This document shows positions 21,480 to 32,784 of a DNA stretch of 64,000 nt, in pieces. The DNA comes from Mycoplasmopsis canis PG 14. GTDB lineage: Bacteria; Bacillota_I; Bacilli_A; Mycoplasmatales; Metamycoplasmataceae. Numbering within the stretch: position 1 is the first letter of the stretch; every line of letters begins with the position of its first letter. A program made the position numbers and the translations under genes. The DNA lies in NCBI RefSeq assembly GCF_001553195.1, contig NZ_CP014281.1, forward strand, positions 806,001 through 870,000, in the 5' to 3' direction. Below the pieces are notes generated by a model, which saw nothing but the letters and a program-made list of their open reading frames with translations, was not told where the DNA came from and ran no database searches.

Positions 21480-21833
21480 TTAATTATTCTTATTATCAAT
21501 TTCAATTATTCATTCTTTATCATCACTTGTAAAATTATACTCATCAATAAAGTTTATTCTATTATTGGATATACTTCTTTTGATTCCTAAAAATTCTTTG
21601 TGTATTTCATACAATTTTAAATTTTCTGATATTTTTATTGATTGATCTAAATTTATTTTCTTTTTTATAACAAATTCTTCTTTTTTCGCTTTTTTATTGG
21701 CCTTAGTAATTTTTCTTAATCATTCTTTATCTTTTGCTAAATCTTTTGAATTATTAATACTTAAAAATTTAATTCTTTCATATTCATCCAACCCTTGAAA
21801 GTCTAAATTTACTAATTTATTTTGCTTTTTCAT
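21480..21833 (-). CDS. Hypothetical charged protein of 117 residues
   Basis: 117 codons rich in Lys, Glu, Asn and Ile with no signal peptide or membrane segment. A central KANKKAKKEEF stretch is strongly basic. I recognise no family. No Shine-Dalgarno sequence precedes the ATG; instead TAAAAT boxes lie within about 20 bases, so the message may be nearly leaderless. It ends with AAGGAG just before cmk. Confidence 0.65.
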
Positions 21834-21880
21834 TATTTTATATTTTACATAGTATTTTTATATCTAAAAATAAATAATAA

Positions 21881-21904
21881 AAAAGTCAACAAAAATTGAC
21901 TTTT
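21881..21904 (-). terminator. Terminator of the 253-codon membrane protein gene
   Basis: 9-bp stem AAAAGTCAA / TTGACTTTT; on the minus strand it ends in a T run. Confidence 0.75.
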
Positions 21905-22664
21905 AAAAAGTTAGCCCTTTTAAATGACTCATGATATCTTGAAGTTCTAACTTATGTTTAGAACTTTTATTCAAAATTTTGATTGACGAAATTAAGAATA
22001 TCATAACCAAATTTTTAGTATTCTTTTCCCCAGTAAATTCTGGTGTTGAAATAGGCCTTTGCAAAACAAAGGAAATTGTTTTTTTAATAATACTTTTATA
22101 AAAAAGTTTTTTACTAATGTTTAAAAATATTAAACTTGAAGAAATATATTGGCCGAAAACAACATTTCTTTCTGTCTGATTTCTTTTTTTAGAAGATTTT
22201 AAGATGTAATAACTTCTCTCTGCTTCTTCAACTTTAAAAGCAGTATTTAAAGAAAATTCTTCAAGTTCTTCTGGTTTAAGTTCGAGATTTACTCTAGAAT
22301 TAAATAAATAAAAACTTATTAGTGCAACAGGTATCAATGAGCTGATTACGAAAATAATAGAAAGCATTCCTTCAATGCTTAATCAAATATTATAAACTCT
22401 ATTATCTTCATCTATCCTTAGGCCATTCTTATCTTTAATCAATGTTCCGATAACTATGTTCTGGTTCAATATTAAGATAGCAAAAATAATCGATACTAGC
22501 AATGCGAAATAAGCATAAATTGTATATTTAACAATACTTTTTTTATTTGTTTTAAATATTTCTTGATTTAAAACTCATACTCTATACTTAAATAATAGTA
22601 AGTATGAAAATCAAACCGATAATATTGCAAAAAAGCTTAACGCAAAAAATAATGTTTTATTCAC
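21903..22664 (-). CDS. Membrane protein related in layout to the IWG-x-H family
   Basis: 253 codons from a GTG start, with AAGGAG 9 bases upstream and no better ATG. An N-terminal hydrophobic segment (about 5-25), a short basic loop and further segments around 46-66 and 98-122 precede a cytosolic C-terminal part rich in Lys, Ser and Ile. The three-segment layout resembles the neighbouring paralogs, but the IWG-x-H ending is missing. It is last in a run of three membrane protein genes. Function unknown. Confidence 0.72.
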
Positions 22665-22733
22665 TTTTAAGTTCTCCTTATAATTCTAAAAATAATTATA
22701 ACAAATAAAAATTTAATCTTGTTTTTTTCTACC

Positions 22734-23429
22734 CTATTTGTGAATTAAATTAATAAATTCTTGATAAATATTTAATTTCTTTTCTTCTATATTATCAACT
22801 TCTGGTAAATGAATTCCTCAAATCATCATATAATAAATTGATCAATCTTTATATTTAAATCTTTTGTTATAAACTTTACAAGAAAATACAAAAGGTACTA
22901 ATTGAATAAATTGAAAAAATAAATATGTGTTTGGCGGAGTTTCATTCGGTGTATACTCTTTATCAAAGCAATATGAATCATCTACAAATGTTCATTTTTC
23001 TAACCTTTTTTCAGCGTTTTTTATCATTTTTTTAGGAGTATAAACATAAAAAAAAAAAACTAAAGAAGGAAACGGAATTATACAAAGTAAAAAAACGTGT
23101 AAATTAAAATAAGTTCAATTAATATAACTTCAATAACCTAAACCAATAGCACTAAAAATTTGCAGGAATAAAACAATAAGATATATTTTGTTTATGTAAT
23201 TTAAATTTTTTCTCATTAATCTAAATCCGTCTTTAAAAATTTTATTAACTACTATTTCATCTCTTTTTTTACTTAAAACCTTTATTCTTCTTAAAACATT
23301 TTTAAATAAAATGCCTGGTATATAAACGCTTTTTAATAATGCATAAATAGTGAACATCGAAATTAAAATGACTAAAAATGGCAAAAACAAGTGAAAAAGG
23401 TCCATTGAAAAAAGTATTTTTATTTCCAT
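22734..23429 (-). CDS. Membrane protein, IWG-x-H paralog (copy 2)
   Basis: 231 codons. Transmembrane segments at about 10-31, 80-98 and 107-128. The C-terminal domain has EKW-FVDDSYCFDKEYTPNE, MIWGIHLPEV and LNIYQEFINL, clearly matching copy 1 (KWSFDNESFYFDKEY, IIWGVHFSDV, LDIYQDFVNL). GGAG precedes the ATG inside the end of copy 3, so the two are coupled. Function unknown. Confidence 0.8.
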
Positions 23430-24133
23430 AATTTCTCCGACAAGTTAATACATTCTAAATAAAGCATTTCGTAATCATCAATGCTTGTTTCTGATTCTTC
23501 AAAATGAGAACCTCAAATAAAAAAATAATATAACGAAAGAGCTTTATCTTTTTCTAATTTACTTAACTTTAGAACTATATTGTAATTTAAGAAAAGATCT
23601 TTTTCGACATCACCAATGTAATAATATTCTTTCTTTTTATTTTCCTCTAACAAAAATTCTTTGTAACCAAAAATATCGGCTAGTTGGTTTTTAATCGGTG
23701 ATTTTGAAATAATTTCTTTCATTTTAACTAAACTTTTCTTAAAAATATAGCAGTCTTTCATTATTCAACCTAAAACAAATAGTATTACTGGCAGAAATGA
23801 CGGAAATAATATTAAATTTCACAATAAAGAATTTTTGAATCCTAACATAAATAAAAAAATCAAGTTAAATACTCAACAAATTGCTAAAGAAAGAATAAAT
23901 AAAATTCAAAATTTCTTTTTTCCTGATTTTCAAAGTTCTTCAAGCAAATTAAACCCTTCAACATATTTAGAATTTAATGAAATTTCTTTTTTGTTTAGAT
24001 TAATTTTAACCATTAAATTTAATTGAAATTTTGCTATTTTAAATATTTTAAATACCTTAAAATAAAGGGCAAAAATAACAGCTGAATAAGAAATAAACAT
24101 CGAAAAGAAAACGAATAATAATAATCAAGACAT
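23420..24133 (-). CDS. Membrane protein, IWG-x-H paralog (copy 3)
   Basis: 237 codons. Transmembrane segments at about 4-27, 74-95 and 104-125. The C-terminus FFIWGSHFEESE and YEMLYLECINL aligns with the other two copies, while the FDKEY region is more diverged. GGGGG lies 7 bases before the ATG. It heads the run of membrane protein genes transcribed away from uvrA. Confidence 0.78.
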
Positions 24134-24397
24134 AAATTACCCCCGTTAAAATTTTTTATTTTTTAAAACTTAATAATATTTGCTATATCTAAATTAACTT
24201 TAAAAGTTCATAAGCAACTATTTTAATTGAATCTCTTTTTACTTCGCTATTTCTTATACATTTTATAATTAAAACTGCATTAATATTAAGATAATTATGA
24301 AATTTCCATATTTTTCATAAAAAACATTAAAATGAATTTGTTATATTTTCCTTAATAAAAGGTAAAATATATTTATATTTTAAATTTGGGGGTCAAC
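24134..24397. promoter_or_regulatory. Divergent promoter region of uvrA and the membrane protein genes
   Basis: 264 AT-rich bases with no open frame of note. TAAAAT at 24363-24368 is a possible uvrA -10 box. Nothing else stands out. Confidence 0.35.
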
Positions 24398-27262
24398 ATG
24401 AATAAAAATAACAATAAAATTATTATCACAGGGGCAAAAGAAAATAATTTAAAAAATGTTTCTTTAGAAGTTCCTAAAAATAAATTAGTAGTATTTACAG
24501 GTCTTAGTGGTAGTGGTAAAAGTTCGCTGGCTTTTAATACTATTTACGAAGAAGGGAGAAGGAGATACGTTGATTCTCTTAGTTCATATTCAAGAACTTT
24601 TTTGGGTGGAACAAAAAAACCTAATGTTGAAAAAATTGAAGGGTTAAGTCCTTCAATTTCTATTGAACAAAAAACCATTCATAATAACCCTCGTTCAACT
24701 GTTGGTACAGTTACAGAAATTTATGATTATTTAAGATTGCTTTACGCAAGAATTGGAAAATCATACTGTCCAAGACATAATATTGAAATAACTTCACAAA
24801 CTACAAAAGATATTTTAAATTTAGTTTATAAAAATCCAGAAAACACTCAATTGATTATTTATGCACCAATTGTTGATAATGAAAAAGGCACTCATGCTAA
24901 TTTATTAGAGAAATTAAAAAATGAGGGATATTTGAGAGCTAAAGTTGATGGTGAAATATTATCCCTTAAAGACAAAATTGATCTTGACAAAAACTATAAA
25001 CACACAATTGATTTAGTTATCGATAGAGTTAAAGTTAATGAAGAAAACTACAATAGAATTTCTGAGGCTATTAATATTGCTACTGATAAAGCTGGTGGGA
25101 TAGTAAAAATTGAGAATTTAGATAAGAAAGAAGTTCAAACTTTTTCAAAATTACATGCTTGTATTTATAAAGATTTTTCAATACCAAAGATAGAAACTAG
25201 AATGTTTTCTTTTAATGCTCCATATGGAATGTGTGATAACTGTAAAGGATTGGGTATTGAATTTAAGGCTGATTTTGATGCTGTTGTTCCTGAATCATGA
25301 AAGACAATCGAAACTGGTGCAATAAAATATTTTGAAAATACAGTAAATACAACCAATCTTGAATGACAAGAATTTCATGCTTTATTAAACCATTATGACA
25401 TACCTATTAATTTACCAATTGACGAAATTGAAGATGATAAATTAAAATACATGTTATATGGTTCTGGAGAAGAAGAAATTGAATATGTCTTAGTTTCTTC
25501 TTCAAACAATAAATATAGAAAAAAACAAGCTATTGAAGGTATATTAACAAAAATTGAACGCTTATATTTTGAAACCTCTTCTGATATGAGGCGTGATTAT
25601 CTTAAAAAATACATGAGCTCTGTTTCTTGTCACTTTTGTAAGGGTGCAAGACTTAATGAAGCAGCTTTAAGTGTAAAAGTTGATACTAAAAATATTTACG
25701 AAATGACTAAACTTTCTATTTCTGATATGTTGATAACATTTGAAAGATTTATAGATAAGTTAGATGAATATAGCAAAACTGTTTCTAATATTATTACATC
25801 AGAAATAATTGATAGATTAACTTTTTTAAATGATGTTGGATTAGATTATTTAACATTAGACAGAAGTGCTGAAACTCTCTCTGGAGGTGAAGCTCAACGT
25901 ATTAGGTTAGCTACTCAAATCGGTTCTAATTTAAGTGGTGTTTTATATGTTTTAGATGAACCATCAATCGGATTGCACCAACGTGATAATATAAGATTAA
26001 TTAACACAATGAAAAAAATGGTTGATTTAGGAAACACTTTAATAGTAGTTGAGCACGATGAAGATACTATGTTTGCCGCTGACCATATCGTAGATATTGG
26101 TCCTGAAGCAGGAGAAAATGGTGGTAGAATAATTGCTGAAGGTTCTTTAGAGGATATAATTAATTCAAAAGAATCTATTACAGGTAAATATCTTTCAGGT
26201 GAGTGAAAAATAGAAATTCCTAAATTTAGAAGAAGTGGAAATGGAAAAAAAATAACTATTAAAGGTGCGAAAGAAAATAATCTTAAAAATATTGATGTAA
26301 CAATTCCGCTCGGTAAATTTGTCGGTATAACAGGTGTTTCAGGAAGTGGAAAAAGTACTTTAATTAATGATATTTTAGTTAATGGATACCAACAAATGCA
26401 AGGATTATCTGAAGGGTTACAACATAAAAAAGCAAAATTTAATGGTATTGATGGGTTAATAAATGTAGATAAAATTGTTTCCATTAGTCAAAGTCCAATC
26501 GGGAGAACACCAAGAAGTAATCCCGCTACATATACAGGTGTTTTTGATGATATAAGAGAAATATTTGCGAATGTTGAAGAATCAAGAATTAGAGGTTATA
26601 CAAAAGGTAGATTTAGTTTTAATACACCTGGTGGTAGGTGTGAAAAGTGTAGTGGTGATGGTTTCTTGGTTATTGAAATGCATTTTCTTCCTAATGTTTA
26701 TATCCCTTGTGATCAATGTGATGGAAAGAGATATGATAGAGAAACTTTAGAAATTAAATACCAGGAAAAAAACATTAATGACATACTTGAAATGAGTGTT
26801 GATGAAGCTATTAAGTTTTTTGACACAAAAATAAAAATTGTTGAAAAATTAATATTTTTACAAGATGTAGGGCTTGGATATATTAAATTAGGGCAAATTT
26901 CTACAACTTTATCAGGTGGTGAAGCTCAACGTGTGAAATTAGCAACCTACTTGCAGAAAAAACCAACCGGCAAAACAATTTATGTTCTTGATGAACCTAC
27001 AACTGGATTGCACATTCATGATATTAAAAAGTTAATTTCTATTCTTAATAGAATTGTTGATAACGGTGATACCGTTGTTGTTATAGAACATAATTTAGAT
27101 GTTATAAAATCTTGCGATCACTTAATTGATCTTGGTCCTGGTGGTGGTATACATGGCGGAAGAATTGTTGCTTCAGGAACCCCAGAACAAGTAGCCAATA
27201 ACAAAGATAGCTTTACAGGTCAGTTTTTAGATAAGATTTTTTTCAAAGAAAATAATATATAA
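24398..27262 (+). CDS. uvrA: Excinuclease ABC subunit A
   Basis: 954 codons, full length. Two ABC ATPase modules: Walker [12 protein letters not shown] near residue 35 and GVSGSGKST near 650, with two LSGGEAQR signatures (near 494 and 840) and two LDEP Walker B motifs. Zinc-module cysteines appear as CDNCKGLG and CHFCKGARL in the first half and CEKCSGDG with CDQCDGKR in the second. It recognises bulky DNA damage for UvrB, which is not nearby. GGGGG lies upstream of the ATG; a TTG four codons earlier is less likely. Confidence 0.97.
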
Positions 27263-27283
27263 TTTATATATTAACGAGGTAAT

Positions 27284-28219
27284 ATGAATAACAAAAAGAA
27301 AGTTAGTGTAAAAGAATTAATCGATTTCTTTGGTTGAAGAATTTTAAACAACCCGGAAACACATATTAATTACAATTACATATATCAACCAGCAATTAAA
27401 CGTGTTGGACTGGAACTTGCAGAATTATTAACGCACGAAAGATTAAATAACAACGTTATATCTTGAGGAACCAGTGAATCTTTATGATTTCAAAAGATTG
27501 GTAAGCAAGCATCACAGAGAGCAATTGAACATATTTTTGTGCAACATCCTCCTCTTATAATACTTTCAAAAGGGGTTGCTAAACCAGCATTAAGTTGAAT
27601 TGTTGAGTCAGCTGAAAAATTTGGTGTTCCTGTTTGTTTATCACAAGTTAGTTCATCTTTATTATCAACAAATGTTGGTTCATACTTAAATAACTATTTT
27701 TTAGATGAAACACAAGTACATGCATGTTTAGTTTTAATAGGTGGAACAGGAGTCTTGATCATTGGTCAAAGTGGTGTAGGTAAATCTGAAGCAGCCCTTG
27801 AACTAGTGCAAAGAGGACACGTTTTAATTAGTGATGATTCAGTGTTAATAAGAGATGGTGGTAATATATTTATAGGTCGCTCTCCACGTATAACTCAAAA
27901 CATGTTAGAAGTACGTGGTATAGGAATGATTGACGTTAAACATATTTATGGTGTTAAATCCGTTGCAACATCTTCAGTAATTGATCTTGTTGTAGAATTG
28001 GTTAAAACAGATAGGCAAAATGAATTAGACAGATTAGGAATTGATTTTCTTAAGTATCCTATTTTTGGGAGATCAATTCATAAAATTCAGATCCCGATTA
28101 AAGAAGGTGGTTCAGCCGCTTCTTTAATTGAAACTGCTGTAGGATTCTTGTTATCAAAAAGAGACGGATTGAATGTTATACAAGAAATGGAAAGAAGGAG
28201 GTTAGAAGAAGATGAATAA
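27284..28219 (+). CDS. hprK: HPr kinase/phosphorylase
   Basis: 311 codons. N-terminal regulatory domain, then Walker A GQSGVGKSEAALE near residue 160, SDDSV, and the HprK signature EVRGIGMIDVKHIYG near 205. It phosphorylates HPr on serine, linking sugar uptake by the phosphotransferase system to metabolism. Start has GAGG upstream. It overlaps lgt by 8 bases; the hprK-lgt-trxB run is frequent in Firmicutes and mollicutes. Confidence 0.95.
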
Positions 28220-29198
28220 TTTAAATGGCCCAAGTTATGTACCTGATGTAGCATTTCGTGCAGGGACACCAAGCATTTTATTTAATATAGGTTCATTCCA
28301 ATTACATACATATTCATTAATGATATTATCAGGATATTTAGCTTCAATATTAACAATTTTCTTCTTTTGAAGAAGAGAAAAAATGAATATGGATGTACTA
28401 TTTGGTTTAATTTTAATAACAATTCCTATGGGTATTATCGGTTCACGTTTAGGGTTCGTATTCGAAGAATTAATTTATAGTAGCGATCCATTCAGAGGCT
28501 CTGCATGATATGCTCTATGAGATGGGGGATTAAGTATCCAAGGGGGTGTTTTCTTTACCATTGTTGCTGATATGACTTATGTTTATACAAAAAGAAATGT
28601 AATTGATATTAGAAAAGCAACATCAATTATTATTCCTACTATTTTAGTGGGTCAATTCATTGGTAGATTTGGTAACTATGGTAATCATGAAGTTTATGGA
28701 AAAATAGATTGATCTGGAAATAGTTCAATTTTTTGAGGAAAAAGTTTTGCAGATAATATGTATATTTCTGATTCGGTAACTGATGCACTTGGATTAGAAG
28801 GTGCATATAGATATCCTTTATTCTTATATGAAGGTTTGGCTAACCTGGTTGGGTATTTAATTATTGTTTGAATATTTAATTTATTTTGAACATTTAAACC
28901 AGGTGCTACAGCTGGACTATACTTATTATGATATGGTATATTAAGATTAGCACTTGAACCATTAAGACAAGAATCATTTTTATATTATTCAATAATTGCT
29001 CTTGCTTTTGCGATTGTTGGTGGATTTATATTTATTTATTTTGCTTTTTGATCTAAAGTTAAATATGTAACAACTGTTAAAAATAAAGTATTTAAACATT
29101 ATGAATACAAATACCCTGAATATTATTCAGCTTACGTAAATAGAAGTTCATTTAGCTTTTTATTCAAAAAAACATTGACATATACTTGATTTAAATAG
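28212..29198 (+). CDS. lgt: Prolipoprotein diacylglyceryl transferase
   Basis: 328 codons, about seven transmembrane segments. Signature GRFGNYGN near residue 155 and the N-terminal FQLHTYSLM. It attaches diacylglycerol to the lipobox cysteine, the first step for all lipoproteins in this window (MIP, P60, 5'-nucleotidase and others). Translationally coupled to hprK. Confidence 0.95.
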
Positions 29199-29206
29199 AG
29201 GTAATT

Positions 29207-30145
29207 ATGGAAGAAAGAAAAATTTATGATTTAATCATCATTGGTGGTGGACCTGCAGGATTAAACGCTGCTCTTTACGCAAGTAGAGCGAACTTAAAAG
29301 TAATTTTTATCGAAAAAGGTGCGCCTGGCGGAAAGTTATCACTAACTAACAAAATTGAAAATTGATTAGGTACCGAAATTATTGAGGGATGACAATTAGC
29401 TACTAACTTTTTTGATCACGCTAAAAGATTTGGTGCTGAATATAAATATGGCGAAGTTGTAAATATAATAAACCATGGTGATTTTGATAAAGAAGTTATG
29501 CTTTCAAATAATACTTCCATATACGGAAGAACTGTTTTAATATCAACAGGTATGAAAAATAGAGAACCATCATTTATAAAAAATTATGATAGTTTTTTAC
29601 AAGGTGGAATAAGTTTTTGCGCCATCTGTGATGGGCCTTTATTCAAAAATTCTCCTACAATAGTTTTAGGAGGAGGGAATTCAGCAGTTGAGGAAGGAAC
29701 ATACCTAACAAAAATAGCTTCACATGTTTATTTTGTTATTCGTGAAAAGGAATTCACGGCAGAAAAAAAACTTGTAGAAGATTTATATAAAGCAAAAAAT
29801 GTAACTATTTTTAAAGAATCTCAAATCGATAGATTAGAAGGTGATAAAATCCTTCAGTTTGCTATTATTAAAAATAATATCACTGGCGAAGAAACTAAAG
29901 TGGAAGTATCATCATTTTTCCCTTATATTGGTATGGAAGCAACAACAACTTTTGTTAATGGTTTAGATATTCTCGATGAAAAAGGATTTATAATCACTGA
30001 TGAACATATGCAAACAAAAGTAAAAGGAATTTTTGCTGCCGGTGACATCAGACATAAAGAAATTCGCCAAATTGTAACCGCTGCAAATGATGGTGCAATA
30101 GCTGCAAAAAAAATATCTGACTTATTAAATTCAATAAATGATTAA
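29207..30145 (+). CDS. trxB: Thioredoxin reductase
   Basis: 312 codons. FAD-binding IIGGGPAGLNAALYA at the N-terminus, redox pair CAIC near residue 140, NADPH-binding VLGGGNSAVEEGTYL and FAAGDIRHKEIRQ near the end. It reduces thioredoxin with NADPH. The ATG follows GAGG, 8 bases after lgt. Confidence 0.95.
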
Positions 30146-30168
30146 CTAAACTTAGGTTTAGTTTTTTA
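30144..30168 (+). terminator. Terminator of the hprK-lgt-trxB unit
   Basis: 8-bp stem AACTAAAC / GTTTAGTT with a TTAG loop followed by T residues, overlapping the trxB stop. Confidence 0.75.
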
Positions 30169-30202
30169 TATAGATAAAATATTAATATTTTATTCTCAAA
30201 AC

Positions 30203-30220
30203 ATGATAAAATAAAAATAT
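30203..30220 (+). promoter_or_regulatory. MIB-MIP promoter block, copy 1 (shortest match)
   Basis: ATGATAAAATAAAAATAT, 38 bases before the first MIB gene. It shares the GATAAAATAAAA core with the blocks at 32,721, 35,249 and 40,449 but lacks the TTAAATGT part. Confidence 0.5.
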
Positions 30221-30257
30221 ACTTAAATAAAAATAGTAATTTAAGGAGGTCATACCT

Positions 30258-32624
30258 ATGAAAAGAAAAAGCAGAATATTATTATTAACATCTTTTTTAG
30301 GTGTAGCTACTTCAGCCGCAATAACAACTTTAGTACATAAACAAAGCACTAACAGTCCAAAATTTAAATTTGAAATTAACGGTATTTTAAAACCGAATTT
30401 TGAAACAAAGGATGTAGATTTAACTAATGCCAAAAATAGTGCTACAGATTTTAACCTACCTAAATTAGAAAAACCGAAAGTTATCATTTCAACACCTGAT
30501 AAAAAAATTGTTCCAATCGAAATTAAACCCATTATCGAAAAAGAAAAACCGAAAGTTGATAAAGATGCTACTGTTTTAAATAGAGAAGAACCTAAAAAAG
30601 ATACAAAGGAATTACCAAAGGAGACAAAACCTCTAGAAATACCTAAAGAAAAACCGAAAGAAGTGCCTAAGGAAACACCTCTTGTTGCACGTCCTGGATA
30701 TAAACTTGTTCCAATTAATAATCACGGAATTATAATTTATGCAGAAGTTAAAGATATACCACCTAGAGAATATTCCTCAGCTGACATAGCAAGAGGAATT
30801 GCAAACCGTGTTCCGTATAGAGCCGAACTTCTTCCAGAGGTATCAAGGATAGTTGGTGGTGATACTGAAGAAAATATTAAAAAAACAGTTGATAGAGCTA
30901 TTTTAAAAACAAAGTGAGCTGATGGAATTTTTAGAAATGAAGGTGCTCTATATAACACAATAATAAACTCTAATGATGATATTAGCTTAAAACAAGAATA
31001 CTTTGATAATGATGGTACAGCAGCAAATACGCTCGGAAGTTTTTATTGAAGATATCACAATCTAATTTGAAATAAAGAATTAATGAGAAAATATGTAGAT
31101 GATGTAGGATTAAAACATTTTGATGAATGATGAAATTCTGAAGTTTATATATCATGACCTCATGGGTGAAACAGACCAAAATTATCAATTGGTAAATTTA
31201 AACTACTTATGCATCTTGACTATTCTAAATTTGACAAAATTTCAGACAAAACAAGAGAGATGCTTAGAAATGGCCATGTGCTACCAGAGGATACTGGAGC
31301 ACCCTGAATCAACTCTAAGGGCGAATGAGAAATTGATACAACTAGTCCTCCAATTAAAAATGGCTTAGGAGAAATTAGAAGAAATAATAGAGAAAAAAGA
31401 GTTTTAGGAAACGACTCTATTTGAAGCAGATCAGGTGATGATATTTTAAAAGGTAAATATCACAACTGAACAAAACTAGAAGAGAATTTTAGTTTTAAAA
31501 AGAATCCAAACTATGCTAAATTTTTAAATCTTGGTGGGTTTGAAATAAATAGATATGTTATAGATAAAAAATTAGAAGGTGTAGATAGACAAGAAGCTAG
31601 AATTATAACAATCGATGCCGGAAGGTCAGAAACTTTCAAAAAAACTTTAGAATTCATTGAGTTTATTAAAAAAGACGGGTTAAAAGTAGACGGATATAGA
31701 ATTTTAAATGTAGGTAAATCAGGATATAACCAAAACTTTGATAAGATTTTTGCTGCTTTGCCTGATAAACTTCCTATGTTAGAGCTATTTTTTGAATCAA
31801 AAAATACAACAGCTTTAAAATACCTAAAAAATAAAGAAATTGATGAATTATCACTAATTACTAACAATAAAGTAAATTCATTAGCAGATGATTGAGCCTT
31901 AAATCCTTGAGCTTTAAATAAAGTAGCATGAGTTAATATGGCAGATTATAATGTTTCAAGTTCTTATAATCCTTGAGATACTATTTACACTAGAATTACA
32001 TTCGATAATCTTGCTTTTGATGATGAAGATATTGTTAATGGTGATCTAACTAATATTAATAACGGCCTAAGAATGGCATATTGAACAAGAAATAATGAAC
32101 GTATATTCCAAGGCGGGTGAGGTCCTGGAACAAAACCTGATCGTGAAAGTGATGGAAATTCATATCCAATGGGACTTGATTTTTCAAATGCTAAAAAAAT
32201 TAAAACACTAAAAGGAATGATTTTCTACAACGAAGATAATCCTAGCCAAAAAAGAAAATTAAATAAAATTAAACTTTACAATGATTCAGATACATGAACA
32301 GTCTCTGCATCAGAAATGAATGGTGCTCAATTCGCGGATGTACTAGTTACATCTCAACCTCAGATGCCAAAATCTAAAATTACTTTTTCAAATGGAAAAG
32401 CAACAAAGAAAATCAAAATTACTCCAGACAGTAATTCAAACTCACTTGATGGCAATGGATTAAGAAATTTAAGCACCTTGATGTCATATTCTGATGGTAC
32501 TTTTAATAAAAGTTCTACAGAAGTTATCGTGCCTGAAAATGCAACAAACTTATATAATTCTCTAAAAGGCGCAGGATTTCAAGTAAAATATTCATCAACA
32601 GATGATGATTTTGAGATATTTTAA
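30258..32624 (+). CDS. Mycoplasma immunoglobulin-binding protein (MIB), copy 1
   Basis: 788 codons. N-terminal uncleaved-type anchor (residues 5-22), then the family motif NFETKDVDLT...ATDFNLP, a Pro/Lys/Glu-rich stalk (about 72-140) and the shared core starting IANRVPYRAE. A leucine-rich-repeat-like stretch (KLPMLELFFESKNTTALKYL, residues about 499-518) and the C-terminal NERIFQGGWGPG region follow. MIB binds antibody light-chain domains and presents the antibody to MIP. This copy is the most diverged: where the other three show I-H-I/N-I-D/DP-K-ITK it has MHLDYSKFDK. Own promoter and terminator, strong AAGGAGG. Confidence 0.9.
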
Positions 32625-32632
32625 TTTTTATT

Positions 32633-32665
32633 AACTAAAAATATATTTGACATGTATTTTTAGTT
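32633..32665 (+). terminator. Terminator of MIB copy 1
   Basis: 11-bp perfect stem AACTAAAAATA / TATTTTTAGTT followed by a T run. Confidence 0.75.
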
Positions 32666-32720
32666 TTTTTTATAAATTAAAATAGTTATTTTAGTAGTTT
32701 TTAAAATTAACAAAAGAGTA

Positions 32721-32751
32721 TTAAATGTGATAAAATAAAAAGTGTAATATA
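32721..32751 (+). promoter_or_regulatory. MIB-MIP promoter block, copy 2
   Basis: TTAAATGTGATAAAATAAAA followed by AGTGTAATATA. TAAAAT is the likely -10 box. Nearly identical to 35,249-35,279. Confidence 0.65.
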
Positions 32752-32784
32752 TATTTTATCTAAAATATATACAAGGAGAGGCTT

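Noticed and set aside
25915..26484. 189-codon open frame opposite uvrA
   Set aside because: Antisense to a conserved ABC ATPase region with no ribosome binding site.
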